Below are positions 35,583 through 46,965 of a DNA stretch of 64,000 nt, piece by piece. The DNA is taken from assembly GCA_023014335.1 (NCBI GenBank), contig JAECYW010000004.1, forward strand, positions 1,922,001 through 1,986,000. The letters are read 5' to 3'. Numbering within the stretch: position 1 is the first letter of the stretch; each line of letters opens with the position of its first letter. The position numbers and the translations under genes are program-made. The notes beneath the pieces are model-generated. The model saw only the letters and a program-made list of their open reading frames with translations. It did no database searches and was not told where the DNA came from. This DNA is from Galerina marginata (taxonomy: Eukaryota > Basidiomycota > Agaricomycetes > Agaricales > Galerinaceae).

Positions 35583-37838
35583 ATGTCAGAACTGGCCTTT
35601 TCACCCATACCTTCGAGCCAGATAGGAGGGGCAATCGTACGTTCCCTGCATAACTCATCTTGCAGAAGTTTACGAATCCTGTCATTTGATCGCAGACCGT
35701 TAACGTATTTTCATTGCTCTCGACTATTGCACTTGTCTCGGTCATTATCAGGGTTACATGGTTGGGCATTCAACGCTGTCGGAAAAGCCAAATCGAAGTT
35801 CGGGAGTGTGTCTTCTTCAACACGCAACTAGGGCGATACGCTGCTTGCTTGATCATCGCCATGGTCTTCAATGCGATTGCGGGGATTCTGGGATTACGAT
35901 GGGTCGTCAATAACGGCATTACGGAAGGTGAATACGGGAGAATTATCATAGAATGCCTTTTTCTGACTTTAAATTTAGGATGGGTTTGCAGGGCTCAAGG
36001 TCGGATATTTACATGCTTACCTCTTGTCCCTTTTCTAATATGCATTGATGCATTAGCCACGATAATGCAAGTAGGGAACTTTGCGACAGGCTACTTCACG
36101 ACAGCCATTGCAGTCCACACCTTTAATTCTTTGGTGTTAAAAATGAAGCAATCTGTCATCATTTGCCGTACGACTATTACGGTTGGCTGGGTTTCTTCGT
36201 TTCTCATTGGTAAGTCCTCAGTCACCGGATTTGAACCGAGTCATGCTTACTGCAAGTCAGCTCTTATTCCGTTCATGCTTCATATGCCGGATGGCCATGT
36301 TTATGGAGCGAATGGTCTGTCATGCAGTGTCAGACAAACTTTTCCTAAACTACAATTTGTGTTCCATCTCCTGCCTGTAAGTAATCCGTGACCTTATGGA
36401 ATATTCCATGATTGACGACTGTCGTTGTAGATTCTTCTCGCCTCCTTCTTTGGTGCTATTCTTTATTCGCTCATATTCCTTGCCCTTCGGGGTACACTCA
36501 AGTTCAAGAGCGGCATAAAGATTACTTTGAACCCCCACGAACGTTGGCACGATAGTGAAGGCCTTGGGGAGAATTACCATCGTTTCATCGCTCGTGTTGC
36601 CCGGAGTATGCTGTGGTACGCCGAATCGGCAATCTTTTCATATTTTGTTCATTGACAGTATTCTTAACTTTTGTCACAAAGGTATCCAGTTGGTGAATAA
36701 CATAAAGCCTTTTATGATATTCATTCCTAATTTTTTTTTTGAAAGCTTATGTCGCGTTTCTGATCCCCTACGCGGTTACTCGTCTCTTCATGATTTCTGG
36801 ATTCCTTGTGCCTTTTGAAGCCGTTGTATTTGCTTATGTCTGCTACTTTAGCCTCAGTATGTACCATTTCCCTCTTTTGATTATCCGAGTTAACGCGAGA
36901 TCTTTGCAGGTTTTGTGGACGTTCTGGTCCTTTACAACACGTTCCGGGTTCTCGGCCCGGCGTTCGACGCTCGTTCTGCAGCATCGACCAGAAGGTTGGA
37001 ATCCTTTGGAACAACGGGAAATCTTGAGAAATTCGCCTTCTCACCGGTCACCGGCGCTCCTGCAGACATGGTGGAAAAGATTGAGCACTACCGCACACAG
37101 AGCCTTGGCTCCCCTCGCCCATCCATTAATTCGTTTTCGACGTCAAGCGGGAGGTCAACGCAACAGCTCCTGCCATTGTATCTTGGCCGTGGTGTAGCCG
37201 ACTATCGTAACTCTGGTCAATCCAACCCATCCATGATTGGCCGTTCCATCACGCCATCGTCCACCTATAGTCAATGGGAGATTGCAACGCCACCACAGGC
37301 CGTAGCACCTATTACCCGCTCGCCTACCCGTAACATTGCAACACATATTCGAAACGACTCTCTGTCTTCACGAGGGCTTCCTGCCCCTCCGCGACGAACC
37401 CGGTCTCCGACGATGACCCAGCCAATGCCCGAAATCCAGCTATCAAACCAGTTCGGCGACGAGTATGGTGCAGAACAATGGATGTCTCGTCAACGGTCAA
37501 CCCAGACTTTCGGCCACCCGGATTCTCCACAAGCGAAATCGCCCTCGTTGTTTTCGGAAGAAGCTACCGGGTCTGAATGGTCATCACGCATCCACCGCGA
37601 TTCTCCTCCTCATAGTTACGGACAGCCCTTGCTCAGTGCTGTAGTTTCTTCATTCCCGGCGCATGTGCATCCCAGGTCTCCTCCACAATCGGCGACTCAC
37701 CATCGCAGTAACTCGGCTTACAGCTCTTCTCCTTCTCCGATCAGTCCTCTGTCCGATCGCCATCGGCCCTCACATCTAGCCCGTGGAAGCAGTCCCGATC
37801 TGAGGAGTCAGCGAAATATGTCGTCGCGCAACTCATGA
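35583..37838 (+). CDS. G-protein-coupled receptor, Git3/cAMP-receptor-like
   Basis: Seven-helix receptor of the fungal nutrient-sensing type (Git3/Gpr1 or cAMP-receptor-like), expected at the plasma membrane and coupled to a G-alpha/cAMP pathway. TM1 follows a short Met-Ser-rich N-terminus after an intron (about 35640-35697) and reads VNVFSLLSTIALVSVIIRVT. Removing two introns near 35929-36057 forms the TM3 block WVCRAQATIMQVGNFATGYF, typical of this class. TM4 begins VIICRTTITVGWVSSFLI. The third intracellular loop holds LRGTLKFKSGIK and NYHRFIARVARSMLW, then TM6-TM7 (VAYVAFLIPYAVTRLFMISG; AVVFAYVCYFSLSFVDVLV). About 300 Ser/Pro/Arg-rich residues follow as a cytoplasmic tail (about 36960-37838) with many SP/TP sites, probably for phosphorylation-dependent regulation. 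Ligand unknown. Start ATG 35583, stop 37836-37838. Confidence 0.85.
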
Positions 37839-38261
37839 GATACTGTCCTTTTTTATTTTTATCGTTCTTGAGGACTTTGAAAGCCTTCACCTTTTGTTGA
37901 TAATTTCGTATTTGAATGTTTAGTTATGGCCCATTTGGGAACACGAAGAGGTTAGGTGTTTCATTTTAGAGACATTGGAATTTCTACAATATGAACCTCC
38001 ATGCCATTTAGAATATCATACTTAAGCTAACTTGCCAAATATTATTAAATTATTTCAAATAACATGAAGCACGTATGTCATGTGATCGCCAACGCCTGCG
38101 ACATGCGCGTTCATTGGCCTCCTCCGCTATGTCCGCTTCTTCAACTTCGTGCATGATTTTGGGTGGACTTTAATTCTCAGATCTCAATTACTCGGGTATT
38201 CCTTTATCAGGATCTCCTTGCTTGGAACCTTATTTATCAAGTCGAAGGCCTCTGCCGCACA
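37839..38261. other. Intergenic region between GPCR and CIA30 genes
   Basis: 423 bp. The first part is AT-rich 3' UTR-like sequence, the last part the CIA30 promoter. Nothing else seen. Confidence 0.5.
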
Positions 38262-39280
38262 ATGCAATCACATCTAGCCCAATATCTCCAGAGGTCTGCT
38301 CAAGTCATGAGTAAAGGCCTTACCAACAGTAGGTGAAGGCTGTACATTTTTGAGATGTAATAACGTCAACTTTCAGTCCTTTTGATGAGGGGGGCAGATG
38401 GACCAATGCGCGCTCCGAGGGTTCTGTACTCATTCAACTCACCCGAAAATATCCAACAATTCGCGACAGGGTGTGACGCTGACATTGGCGGACTGTCGAG
38501 CGTACACTTGGACTTGGAAACGCGGCCTGAGATAAACCAACCTATTGATAAATCGGCTACTGGTATTTTCTGGGGCGAAATGCGGCTGCAAGTCAAATCC
38601 GGCATGGAGAACAAAATTCGTGGTGGGTATGCAGGGTTTCGCAATAAGGTAGGGTATGCCGATCCATTTCTTTCGACGCCCGTCGGACTGACAGCCCACG
38701 TTTCTAGAATAAACCTGCATTCCTATTTGGCAACTTATTAGATGATGCGTCATCTCATGGATTTCTTGCTCTGCGCCTCCGCGTAGCCGGGGATCCCAGA
38801 ACTCACAACTCCTACTTTGTCAACATTCAAACTGACGGTCCCGTCTCCACCGACCTATGGCAGCACAGGCTGTACTTTCGAAAGCAAAACTCTTGGGAAG
38901 ACGTCTTTGTGCGTAGAGCTCCAGTTCCTCGCACCACCTGCGCTTAGCGTTGTTTATTCAAACCTAGGTACCTTTTAATAACTTTGTGCGGACCAATGCT
39001 GGAGAAATGTCACAAACCCAGATTACGATGTACCGCGAAAAGATAAAGAGTATAGGCATCTCTATCCTAGGTGGAAATAGTGGGGTAGAAGGCAAATACG
39101 AGCTGGGAATTGACACCATTGGGCTCGTTAATGAGGATGATGTGGATCATACACTAGCAAGTCGGTATATTTCTAAACCAATTCTTCTCTTTCTAAGTCT
39201 GCTTTTCTACAGACAGAAAAATATCCACAACAGATAAAGATCCTGAGAAAGAATCTATACGCGAGAAGTCACCACTTTGA
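38262..39280 (+). CDS. Complex I intermediate-associated protein 30 (CIA30/NDUFAF1-like)
   Basis: Assembly chaperone of mitochondrial NADH:ubiquinone oxidoreductase, with a galactose-binding-like CIA30 domain. The start ATG at 38262 gives MQSHLAQYLQRSAQVMSKGL, a basic, acid-free amphipathic N-terminus that fits a mitochondrial presequence. An intron near 38331-38376 leads into ILLMRGADGPMRAPRVLYSF. Family blocks are GFRNKNKPAFLFGNLLDDAS (after the intron at about 38650-38707), FLALRLRVAGDPRTHNSYFV, DLWQHRLYFRKQNSWEDVFV and ISILGGNSGVEGKYELGIDT. The last intron (about 39164-39216) has a tandem acceptor ACAGACAG; using the second AG yields a charged tail ending IREKSPL and a stop at 39278-39280, while read-through or the first AG ends at 39237. 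I prefer the longer charged tail. Confidence 0.82.
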
Positions 39281-39709
39281 AGTCCATTTTTATGAAGAAT
39301 TGCAGGTCAACAATACACACCCTTTCCCAAAAGTGTATGTGAATGTATTGATTCAGCAATGCGGTGTCACTCAGCCGGCAGGTCCATCTCATAGCCATTT
39401 GGAGGTTCTTAGCTCTATTTCGGTTGATACTGAGTTCAACCAGGTGGTTGTATTTTTTAACTTTAAAAAATCAATACAAATGGGCTATCAAAGGGGAGGA
39501 TATTCGATCTAAACTGTAAAATATACAAATTTGCTATTGTGCAAAGTAATCCAACTAAGGATAAGAGTCTGGATCCGAAAACATAGCAAAATGAGAGGCT
39601 AGGGCCGGGAAGTGATACGAGGATGAGATAAAGCATGTGGTTTGTAGTAAAAATGTAGTCAGCATGTGGACAGAGAACGAGATGATGAAGGCGATGTCAT
39701 AGTGAACTC
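39281..39709. other. Convergent 3' region between CIA30 and Ras genes
   Basis: 429 bp, AT-rich with T runs. A 70-codon frame at 39300-39512 begins with TTG, contains no family signature and is probably chance. No gene supported. Confidence 0.5.
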
Positions 39710-40773
39710 TTAGAGGACAACACATCCAGCACAGCACCCAGGAGCCTCCTCATGCTGGTCCTTGCCGCCATACACGCCAGGAGCGCTGTTGCCTGCACCA
39801 GTAAGGGCGGGTCGACCAGTTTGTTGCTCCTGAATTTTAGTGGTTAGAGCTTAGTACTACTTAGAAGGCTTTGGGCGAACCTTGTTGTACTTTCGGATTT
39901 CCCTAACGAGATTACTGAAAGCTTCGTCGACATTGATCCGTTGCTTAGCTGATGTCTCAATGAATTTGCATCCAAAGTGTTTTGCGAGGTCACGACCCTC
40001 TGCCATATATGTTCAATCGCCTGAGAATGTCCAGGAACACGACTACGGCGTACCGTTCATCCCGACTTGTCGCTCGTACTCCAAGTCACATTTGTTAGCC
40101 ACCACAATAACCGGGAATGAATCTTGGTCCTTGACGCGTAGAATTTGCTGGTGGAATGTGCTAATTTCCTCGAAGGAGTCGCGGGACGTGATCGAATACA
40201 CGAGGAGGAAGCCCTCTCCTGTACGCATGTATTGCTCCCGCATAGCACTGTTCGATGAATCGAGTTAGACATGAAGAAGAACAAGCAGGTGTCAGAGGGG
40301 GACAGGTAAATTTTGACCGACGCCTCGAGGCGCGAATATCATGTGTTGTGCACGAAAACAGACAGGAGTGGTTGATAATTTGATGGTGGAAAATACATAC
40401 CCATATTCTTCCTGGCCCGCAGTATCAAGGACATCCAGAAGCGCAACCTCTTCATCAATGACACATTGTTTACGGTACGAATCTGGAAGAGACTTCAGCA
40501 CCTGGATTTTGAGCCGAGGTGGGATGTGATCTAAGCTTACCCTCGATGGTGGGGTCATATTCGTCGACGAAATGACTCTGAATGAACTGAATAGTCAAAG
40601 CAGATTTTCCGACACCTAACGGAAGTTGAGGTGAAATGGCCGAGAATGTGAAGAGAGTGGGTACCTCCTCCTCCTACAACGACCAGCTTGTACTCCCTCA
40701 AGAACTGAGCCTGCGCTGCTTGTAAGCTTCAGGAGATGAGAGGTCAGAGTAGAGCGCTCACCCTAGCAGCCAT
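39710..40773 (-). CDS. RAS1: Ras small GTPase
   Basis: Membrane switch controlling cAMP/MAPK signalling, polarity and mating in fungi. Exon 1 encodes only MAAR (ATG complement 40771-40773); the next exon gives [16 protein letters not shown], and an intron splits the P-loop before [10 protein letters not shown]. Switch I is [15 protein letters not shown], joined across an intron near 40490-40545; switch II is [24 protein letters not shown] and the ETSAK base-recognition motifs are present, and residues equivalent to Gly12, Gly13 and Gln61 of mammalian Ras are unmutated. The hypervariable tail has palmitoylation-type cysteines (PGCCAGC) and ends in the CAAX box CVVL, whose final Leu favours geranylgeranylation over farnesylation. 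All G motifs are intact. It faces CIA30 tail to tail. Confidence 0.95.
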
Positions 40774-42411
40774 TTGTATAAGTTACGTTCGGCGGGGTAA
40801 ACTACGGGAAGGAAAGAGAAGAAAGTGGGTGACAGCGGAAAAAGAGGCTGGGCAAGTGGGGAAACGTGAATATCAGGATTCCACAATTCCAGCTATAATA
40901 GGCAAGTACAATGATCCACCAAGCATACGCAAACAAATCTCTCAGCAGGCTGTGTCTGATGAGTCCTCTTGACGCCTCTCTTGGTTATCTGTTACATCTG
41001 ATTTTGTCGTCGGGCGTCCTGGCTTGTTAAGCTGATGTTTATTCTGGTACTGGTGTCGGTGGCTCCCCTGTATCACCCGGACCGTCTTTGGCATCGGCTT
41101 GACTGCAGTACTTATCAAGGGCCTCGCTTTCCTAGGCCTTTCGTGAATTCTCTGAACCCACGTCATGAGATATGATTCCTCGACGACATTGAACACATAT
41201 ATACATCTTAACCTCTATTTTCACTTCGGTGTGACTCCTACCCGTGAGGGCTTCGTGTTCGATCACATGGTGATAGTATGTCCAGTTTGCCCCACCTGCA
41301 GAAAGCCCTGTCCTAGTAGCGTTGTACTTGGAGTAAATTATCCCTCAATAGGATTGCCACAACCCCAAGATGGGTATCCTGATATTACTCCTGTCATTTT
41401 TATTCCTGCCTATTTCATGTCATCTTTTCGCCGCTCATCGAAAGGCTGTGAAACTTTACCACTCTACTCATCGCGGACTACTCGCTGAGGCGTTGTTTGG
41501 AAAGAAGAGTCGCTGGTCATGGTGAAGATAATTTCAGTCCCGAAATTATGAATGAATCGTTTACATGACCCGTGAGACTCGATTGTTGTCGCAAGCTGGC
41601 AGCATCGTCGCTTTTCAGTTTTGGTTCTCTGAAGCTTTGACGTTGCTGACAACTTTGAACTGATGGCAATTTAGGGTCCGTCTGTTGGCGCGAACATTCT
41701 GTCGTGGAAAGAGCTGGATCTTGTTGCAACATCCAACACATTGTTACACTTCGGCCGAATAAACCTGGTAGTGATCCCAGGATTTAATAACTGCAGTCGC
41801 GAACGAAGATTGTGCGTTCTTTTAGCCCATTTTGAACAATCTCGGGCGGCATATTGAGCTAGCTCAAAGGTGAAGTAAAAATGTCTTTAGCTCGGCAAGA
41901 TTCAATGTTACTTTTGCAACAATTTTGTTTGTCCCGAACTTCCCTTTATGTTGCCAGTATTTTGTTCTACTACTAAAGCTTGAACATTGAGTATTTACTT
42001 CGGTAAAACCAATCATTTTGGAGGCCGTCTTCCCAACAGCAATTCCGTACCGATTCAGAAAGGCCGAGAGCAGATGAAGCCCTCGAAAGCGTCGTGGCTG
42101 GAGGGCGAGAGCGAGAATGCTTCCTGTACTTATCATCGTACCACTCATTTCCCTCCTGACAAGCCATTATGTTGTTAAGCTCATGAATTCGAATTCTGCT
42201 CATCTTACGACCATTCAAGTTTGATTCAAGTTACTGCCCCCCATATTAATTAATATCACTCTATGAAGGGTATTGTGTATCTTTTTGAACTCCTTTGAAA
42301 AATTTATTTACATAACAAGGAGCTCACTAGTCTATTTCTCAAGCCTCTAGCAGTCTCTAATGGAAGGTCGATGTTACTCTTCAAGTCTTCGGGATATGGG
42401 CTTATCTCAAT

Positions 42412-42417
42412 CACGTG
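42412..42417. promoter_or_regulatory. CACGTGAA box, ICRE/UASINO-like
   Basis: CACGTGAAC lies 256 bp before the INO1 start. It resembles the inositol/choline-responsive element core bound by bHLH Ino2/Ino4 in yeast (CATGTGAA), with one base changed to give a perfect E-box. Sequence seen; regulation inferred by analogy. Confidence 0.4.
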
Positions 42418-42478
42418 AACATCGTTGGGTGGGAACAGGGTCTGATTAAAATTTTAACATTTCCATCACCCCTGGACT

Positions 42479-42486
42479 TATATAAA
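42479..42486 (+). promoter_or_regulatory. TATA box of INO1
   Basis: TATATAAA, about 182 bp before the ATG at 42668, in a promoter with a CT-rich stretch downstream. Position and sequence fit a core promoter. Confidence 0.45.
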
Positions 42487-42667
42487 GCGCGCTTTCCTGC
42501 AGCGTTTTCTCCCAGAAACAACCCCCAACTTACTTGCAAACTCTGCATGTACTCGAACAACCTTTGCAGTCCCCACAACACTCATAGAGGCTCGAAACAT
42601 TCCTGCGCCGGATTCTTGATTAGTTTCTGACTTCACTTCCTGACCGTCGGTATAACACCTTATCTCA

Positions 42668-44516
42668 ATGGCACCTGTTCTGTCCACCAACACTTCTGGG
42701 TACAATACCCCTGAGTCTGAACTCGAATCCATGCTCCCTGTCCATCCCACCGCTGCTCGTCGTCCCCATGCCATTACTGTCCAGTCCGAGAACACGCTTT
42801 ACAGCGACGAGCACATCACCGCTAAATTTTTCAACCGCGGTTCTGAGGTCACCGTCACCGACGGACACTTCAATGTCAAGCCAACTGTCCAGGAATACGA
42901 ATTCCAGACCAAGCGCGCTGTATCCAAAACCGGGTACGTCTTGTCCTACATCGGTTCAGCTCTACCGTGTTTGATTATTTCCTATTCTACAGTTTAATGA
43001 TGATCGGTGTTGGCGGCAACAACGGCTCTACCTTGTGCGCGACCATTCTCGCTAACCGCCACAACATTGTGTGGCACACGAAGGAAGGTATTCAACAGCC
43101 CAACTACATTGGCTCGGTTCTTCGCGCTTCTACAGTTCGCATTGGGACTGAACCCAGTTCTGGCAAGGAGGTTCACGTCCCCGTCTCTGATGTTCTCCCC
43201 ATGGTTCACCCCAATGACCTTATCCTTGGTGGGTGGGATATTTCTGGTCTCCCGATGGATAAAGCCATGCAACGTGCCCAGGTCTTGGACTATGACCTCC
43301 AGCGTCAGGTCACGCCTCATATGGCGCTCCTAGGCAAGCCCCTTCCCTCCATTTACTACCCGGACTTCATTGCGGCCAATCAGGAAGCCCGCGCCGACAA
43401 CCTCATCCCCGGCAACGATAAACAGGCTCACCTCGACCACATTCGTGGTGATATCCGCAAGTTCAAGCAAGAAAACGGCCTGGACCGCGTCGTTGTCTTC
43501 TGGACCGCCAACACAGAGCGATACAGTGACATTATACCGGGTGTCAACGACAATGCTGACAACCTCCTCAATGCGATCAAGACCTCTCATGCCGAGATTT
43601 CTCCCTCCTCCTTGTTCGCTGTCGCAGCCATCCTCGAAGGCGAACCCTTCATCAACGGTGCCCCGCAAAACACCTTCGTACCCGGCGTCATCCAGCTTGC
43701 GGAGCGTCATCACTCCTTCATTGGCGGTGATGATCTGAAGTCCGGCCAGACGAAGCTCAAGTCTGTCTTGGCTGAGTTCCTTGTCAATGCTGGAATCAAG
43801 CCCCTTTCCATCGCTTCCTACAACCATCTCGGTAACAATGATGGTCATAACTTATCCGCCGAGAGGCAGTTCAAGAGCAAGGAAATTAGCAAGAGCAGCG
43901 TCGTAGACGATATGGTTGACGCTAACCGCCTACTTTATAAAGCACCCAAGGTCGGTGCCAAAGGCGTTCCCGTTGGAAAAGGTGAACACCCCGACCATAT
44001 TGTCGTCATCAAGTATGTCCCTGCCGTTGGCGATTCAAAGCGAGCCATCGACGAGTACTACTCGGAGATTTTCTGCGGTGGTCGCTCGACAATCAACATT
44101 TTCAACGAATGCGAGGTTAGTTTTTACTATTTTGAATTACCCTTCAGGCCCTGATTATGTCTTGTCCTATTTCACATAGGACTCTCTCCTCGCCACCCCT
44201 TTGATCTTAGATTTGACCATCCTTACCGAGCTTCTAACTCGTGTCCAGTATCGCAAGGTCGCCGAGCAGAAGGACTTTGCACCTTTGTACTCAGTGCTTT
44301 CCTTGCTGTCCTACATGCTCAAGGCGCCTCTCGTCAAGCCTGGTATGTTTCACCGATACATCCTCAGTCTTACCTTCCACTCACAGTTTCATGTTTGTAG
44401 GTACTGAAGTTGTCAACAGTCTCAACAGGCAGCGCAATGCTCTTGAGAGTTTCCTCAAGGCTTGCATCGGTTTGGAGGGTAACACCGACCTACTCCTCGA
44501 GACTAGGATTTGGTAA
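42668..44516 (+). CDS. INO1: Inositol-3-phosphate synthase
   Basis: NAD-dependent enzyme turning glucose-6-phosphate into myo-inositol-3-phosphate, the first committed step of inositol and phosphatidylinositol synthesis; cytosolic. Family blocks run in order: NAD-binding [20 protein letters not shown] (after an intron near 42933-42993), [58 protein letters not shown] and [20 protein letters not shown]. The C-terminus ends [14 protein letters not shown], with introns near 44116-44179 and 44342-44400. The active-site lysine-containing segments are all present and the length, about 550 residues, is normal. Strong C-ending codon preference in the main exon suggests high expression. Start ATG 42668, stop TAA 44514. 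The promoter carries an ICRE-like E-box and a TATA box. Confidence 0.96.
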
Positions 44517-45338
44517 ATAGCCTCCATATGAGTAGGTCCGAATATTCGTCGTGTGTTCGTTTCGGCCAAAACCGGCCCTTGAATGTAGTATGTGGTTCCT
44601 TGTGGCGTAGGATTTCTTTAATGAGTGATAAACTTTCTTCATACGTCTGAGCTAAATACTGCAGCCCTTCCATGAAGGTTTTGCCTGACGTCTCTTTCTC
44701 GTTTTGTCGTGCAACCATGGCCAACGGCAAGGATTTGATGTTTTTAATAGTACAAGTACGTACGTGCCACATGTTCTTCCCTCTCCAGGCGCCTGTCTGC
44801 ATTAACCGACCGCTCCTCATAAGTATATCTTAAGTATACCTGTTTCATGCTTGCTGAAAGTTTTAGATACCTCTCGGGCACTCAGTTCTCAGAACTTGAC
44901 ATCCAAATTTACGGGAATTCTAGTAGCATATTGCCCCCTCATATCAACGCCATTCTGGGAGTTCTGTCCCTACAGATCCTGAAGATCCCACCGCTGTGAA
45001 AGGCGTCCGACGACGGAGGTGCCAGAAGACCACCTTTGAGTCTTGAGCGCTTGACATTACAGAATGGTCAAGCCAACTTGTCCACCGTTTCCCAATTGCA
45101 GTATGCTTCGGACTTTTCGACAAATCTGTAGGTCATTTACTTCAATCATCAATAAACAATTCAGCCGAATCTCCTCCTGTATTCTTATAGTGATGGGTCA
45201 AGATCACTGATAATGTCCAAGAACGAAGCAATCGCCTTTTTGTTGTGTCAGTAGTATCCTATTATTGGTGTGCATAAATATGTTTACACGAGATCGTGTA
45301 TAATTTTGTTATACAACAACCCAGAAAAGGCAAGCAAA
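44517..45338. other. Convergent intergenic stretch after INO1
   Basis: About 820 bp between the ends of INO1 and the TRAP-alpha-like gene. A minus-strand frame near 44503-44820 overlaps the INO1 end and shows no family signature. No gene or RNA seen. Confidence 0.5.
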
Positions 45339-46505
45339 TTACTTCCTGCCCTTTCTCTTCTTGCCTTCAGCGCCGCTAGTTTCGGCACCGCTGAGCTCGT
45401 CACCACTAGTGCCGCTGAGGGCCCCTTGCTTCTTCGAAGATTTGGACTTCCGCAGGTGGTGCTCGGGAATCCACTCTTCCTGGTATCCTCCCGAACCTGT
45501 AGCGGTGACAGTGACGGGTGCGCTGACAGCGGCAGTTGAAGTCTTCTTAGCACGAGTTTTCTTGGCCTGTGGAACAAATGTGCCGTAGGCCAAATACACC
45601 AAGCTCCCTAAGATGCCTGCGACCATAACATAGGTGGAAAGTCTATATATCATGTGGTTAGAAATATAGAGACTCTTAACTTCTTGGAAGCGTACAGTTT
45701 GAGATCAAAGATGGATAGTTCAGGATCAACAACGGTTACGATTGAATCGAAAGCCTCGACTTTGTAGGTACCATCCTACAAAATGCGACGTTGGAGGTCA
45801 AATAATCGTGGACAAAGTTGGGATACCGTACATCTGATTTGTGTTCTAGCCAAACGTTTAGACGGTGGTCTCCAGGCTGTAGTGACACAGAGTAAGCTAC
45901 TAATCCATAATAAAGACCAAATATAGTGTTAATGCACCTTGAATCTATATGCGATATGAGCGGCTGCTAAATAGAAGGAGACCACGTACTTACTGGCTGT
46001 AGAACGTATATGGAATTTGTAGTTTGACATTATCGAGAAGAGGGATCCCATAAGCCTGGCTGGTCAACTAGAATCGAATGACGGTCAGTTCGGATATCGA
46101 GACTTTACGGCGACGGACATACGTTTTTGAGAACGACGTTAGAGTCGGGATGGAGTAAGGACCCCGCGATGCTCAGTAAGGTCACATTCTTTCCTGACTT
46201 ATTTTCAACAGTGATTGTCAAGCCATTTTTCTCCCCGTTGACGACATCTGCAAAAACCCGACAAGTTAGGAGGGATATGAGAACCGAATACGTGCAAGCG
46301 GTGGCGCACGGTTGAATGCATTGGTCTCCGGGAAAGCAGCAGTTGCGATAACCTCCGGTCCATTATCCTGCTCAGAGGCTAAAAACGTGAAGCTCCTTGT
46401 TAGTCGGTAGTCATGAATCATTATGACGAGACGCGCACATGTCGAAACGGCGAGAGTAAACGCAGCAAACGAGAGAGCCGCGCCGAAAACAGCTCCAAAA
46501 CGCAT
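45339..46505 (-). CDS. TRAP-alpha/Irc22-like ER membrane protein
   Basis: Single-pass ER protein related to translocon-associated protein alpha (SSR1) and fungal Irc22, thought to assist secretory protein translocation. Order: cleavable signal peptide MRFGAVFGAALSFAAFTLA (ATG complement 46503-46505), short acidic lumenal stretch, then the conserved lumenal beta domain whose exons read GEKNGLTITVENKSGK, LLSIAGSLLHPDSNVVLKN, SQAYGIPLLDNVKLQIPYTF and GTYKVEAFDSIVTVVDPE. One membrane helix follows (STYVMVAGILGSLVYLAYGT) and then a cytosolic basic tail rich in Lys and Ser ending GKKRKGRK. Seven or so small introns. Vertebrate SSR1 has a longer acidic calcium-binding lumenal part; here it is short, as in fungi. 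All domain parts are present. It is convergent with INO1. Confidence 0.85.
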
Positions 46506-46965
46506 TTTCGTGAAGCCAGGTAATGTGAAATGACAAGAGGGTGAAACTGTCGAGATACGAGGAATACGGAAGATAGAACGTGAACGAAGTTGAAATATAT
46601 TTTGTTGTGGTTTCCTGCCACGTCCTCAAAGGTCTGCTCTCACGACAAGGCGTGATCGCATCCTTATCTTATCTTATCTTGGTTTAGGGTTGGAATTCTA
46701 GTTTCGCACTAATTCTTTTCGTAGATTCTCAAGATGCGTCATCCAAAACGTAGAAAAGTCGAACGCATAGCGATAATAAGCTTATACATACATGTTTCAA
46801 CCAACCTTTCAGGACAAGTTATCTTTTAGAAACGGACACGAGGAATGCGTACTGAATATCGACACCAGGGGAGCATGACAACCCACAACATAGAACCAGG
46901 CTTTTGGTTTGTGAACGTAAAAGAACGACGCGGCTAGATAGGAGGCAAGAGAGATGTCGCATTCC
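46506..46965. other. Intergenic region between TRAP-alpha-like and SWD2 genes
   Basis: 460 bp. It contains a minor TTATC repeat (three units near 46663-46680) and the promoter of the TRAP-alpha-like gene plus the SWD2 3' UTR. No gene. Confidence 0.5.

Larger units (their letters stand above)
40774..42667. other. Long divergent intergenic region between RAS and INO1
   Basis: About 1.9 kb shared upstream of two divergent genes. Only low-quality ORFs occur. Perfect short palindromes are seen (GAATTCGAATTC near 42184; ATATTAATTAATAT at 42243-42256). The INO1-proximal end carries a CACGTG box and a TATA box, listed separately. Confidence 0.55.

Noticed and set aside
36205..36262. Box B-like GGTTCAAATCCGG on the minus strand
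   Set aside because: It lies in a GPCR intron; the required upstream half overlaps receptor exon sequence and no cloverleaf forms.
39300..39512. 70-codon frame after CIA30
   Set aside because: Begins with TTG, no splice link to CIA30 gives a better C-terminus, and no signature is present.
42184..42256. Short perfect palindromes in the RAS-INO1 spacer
   Set aside because: Simple AT-type palindromes expected by chance in AT-rich DNA; no further support.
43330..43848. 172-codon open frame antisense to INO1
   Set aside because: Explained by strong C-ending codon bias of the INO1 exon; no family signature.
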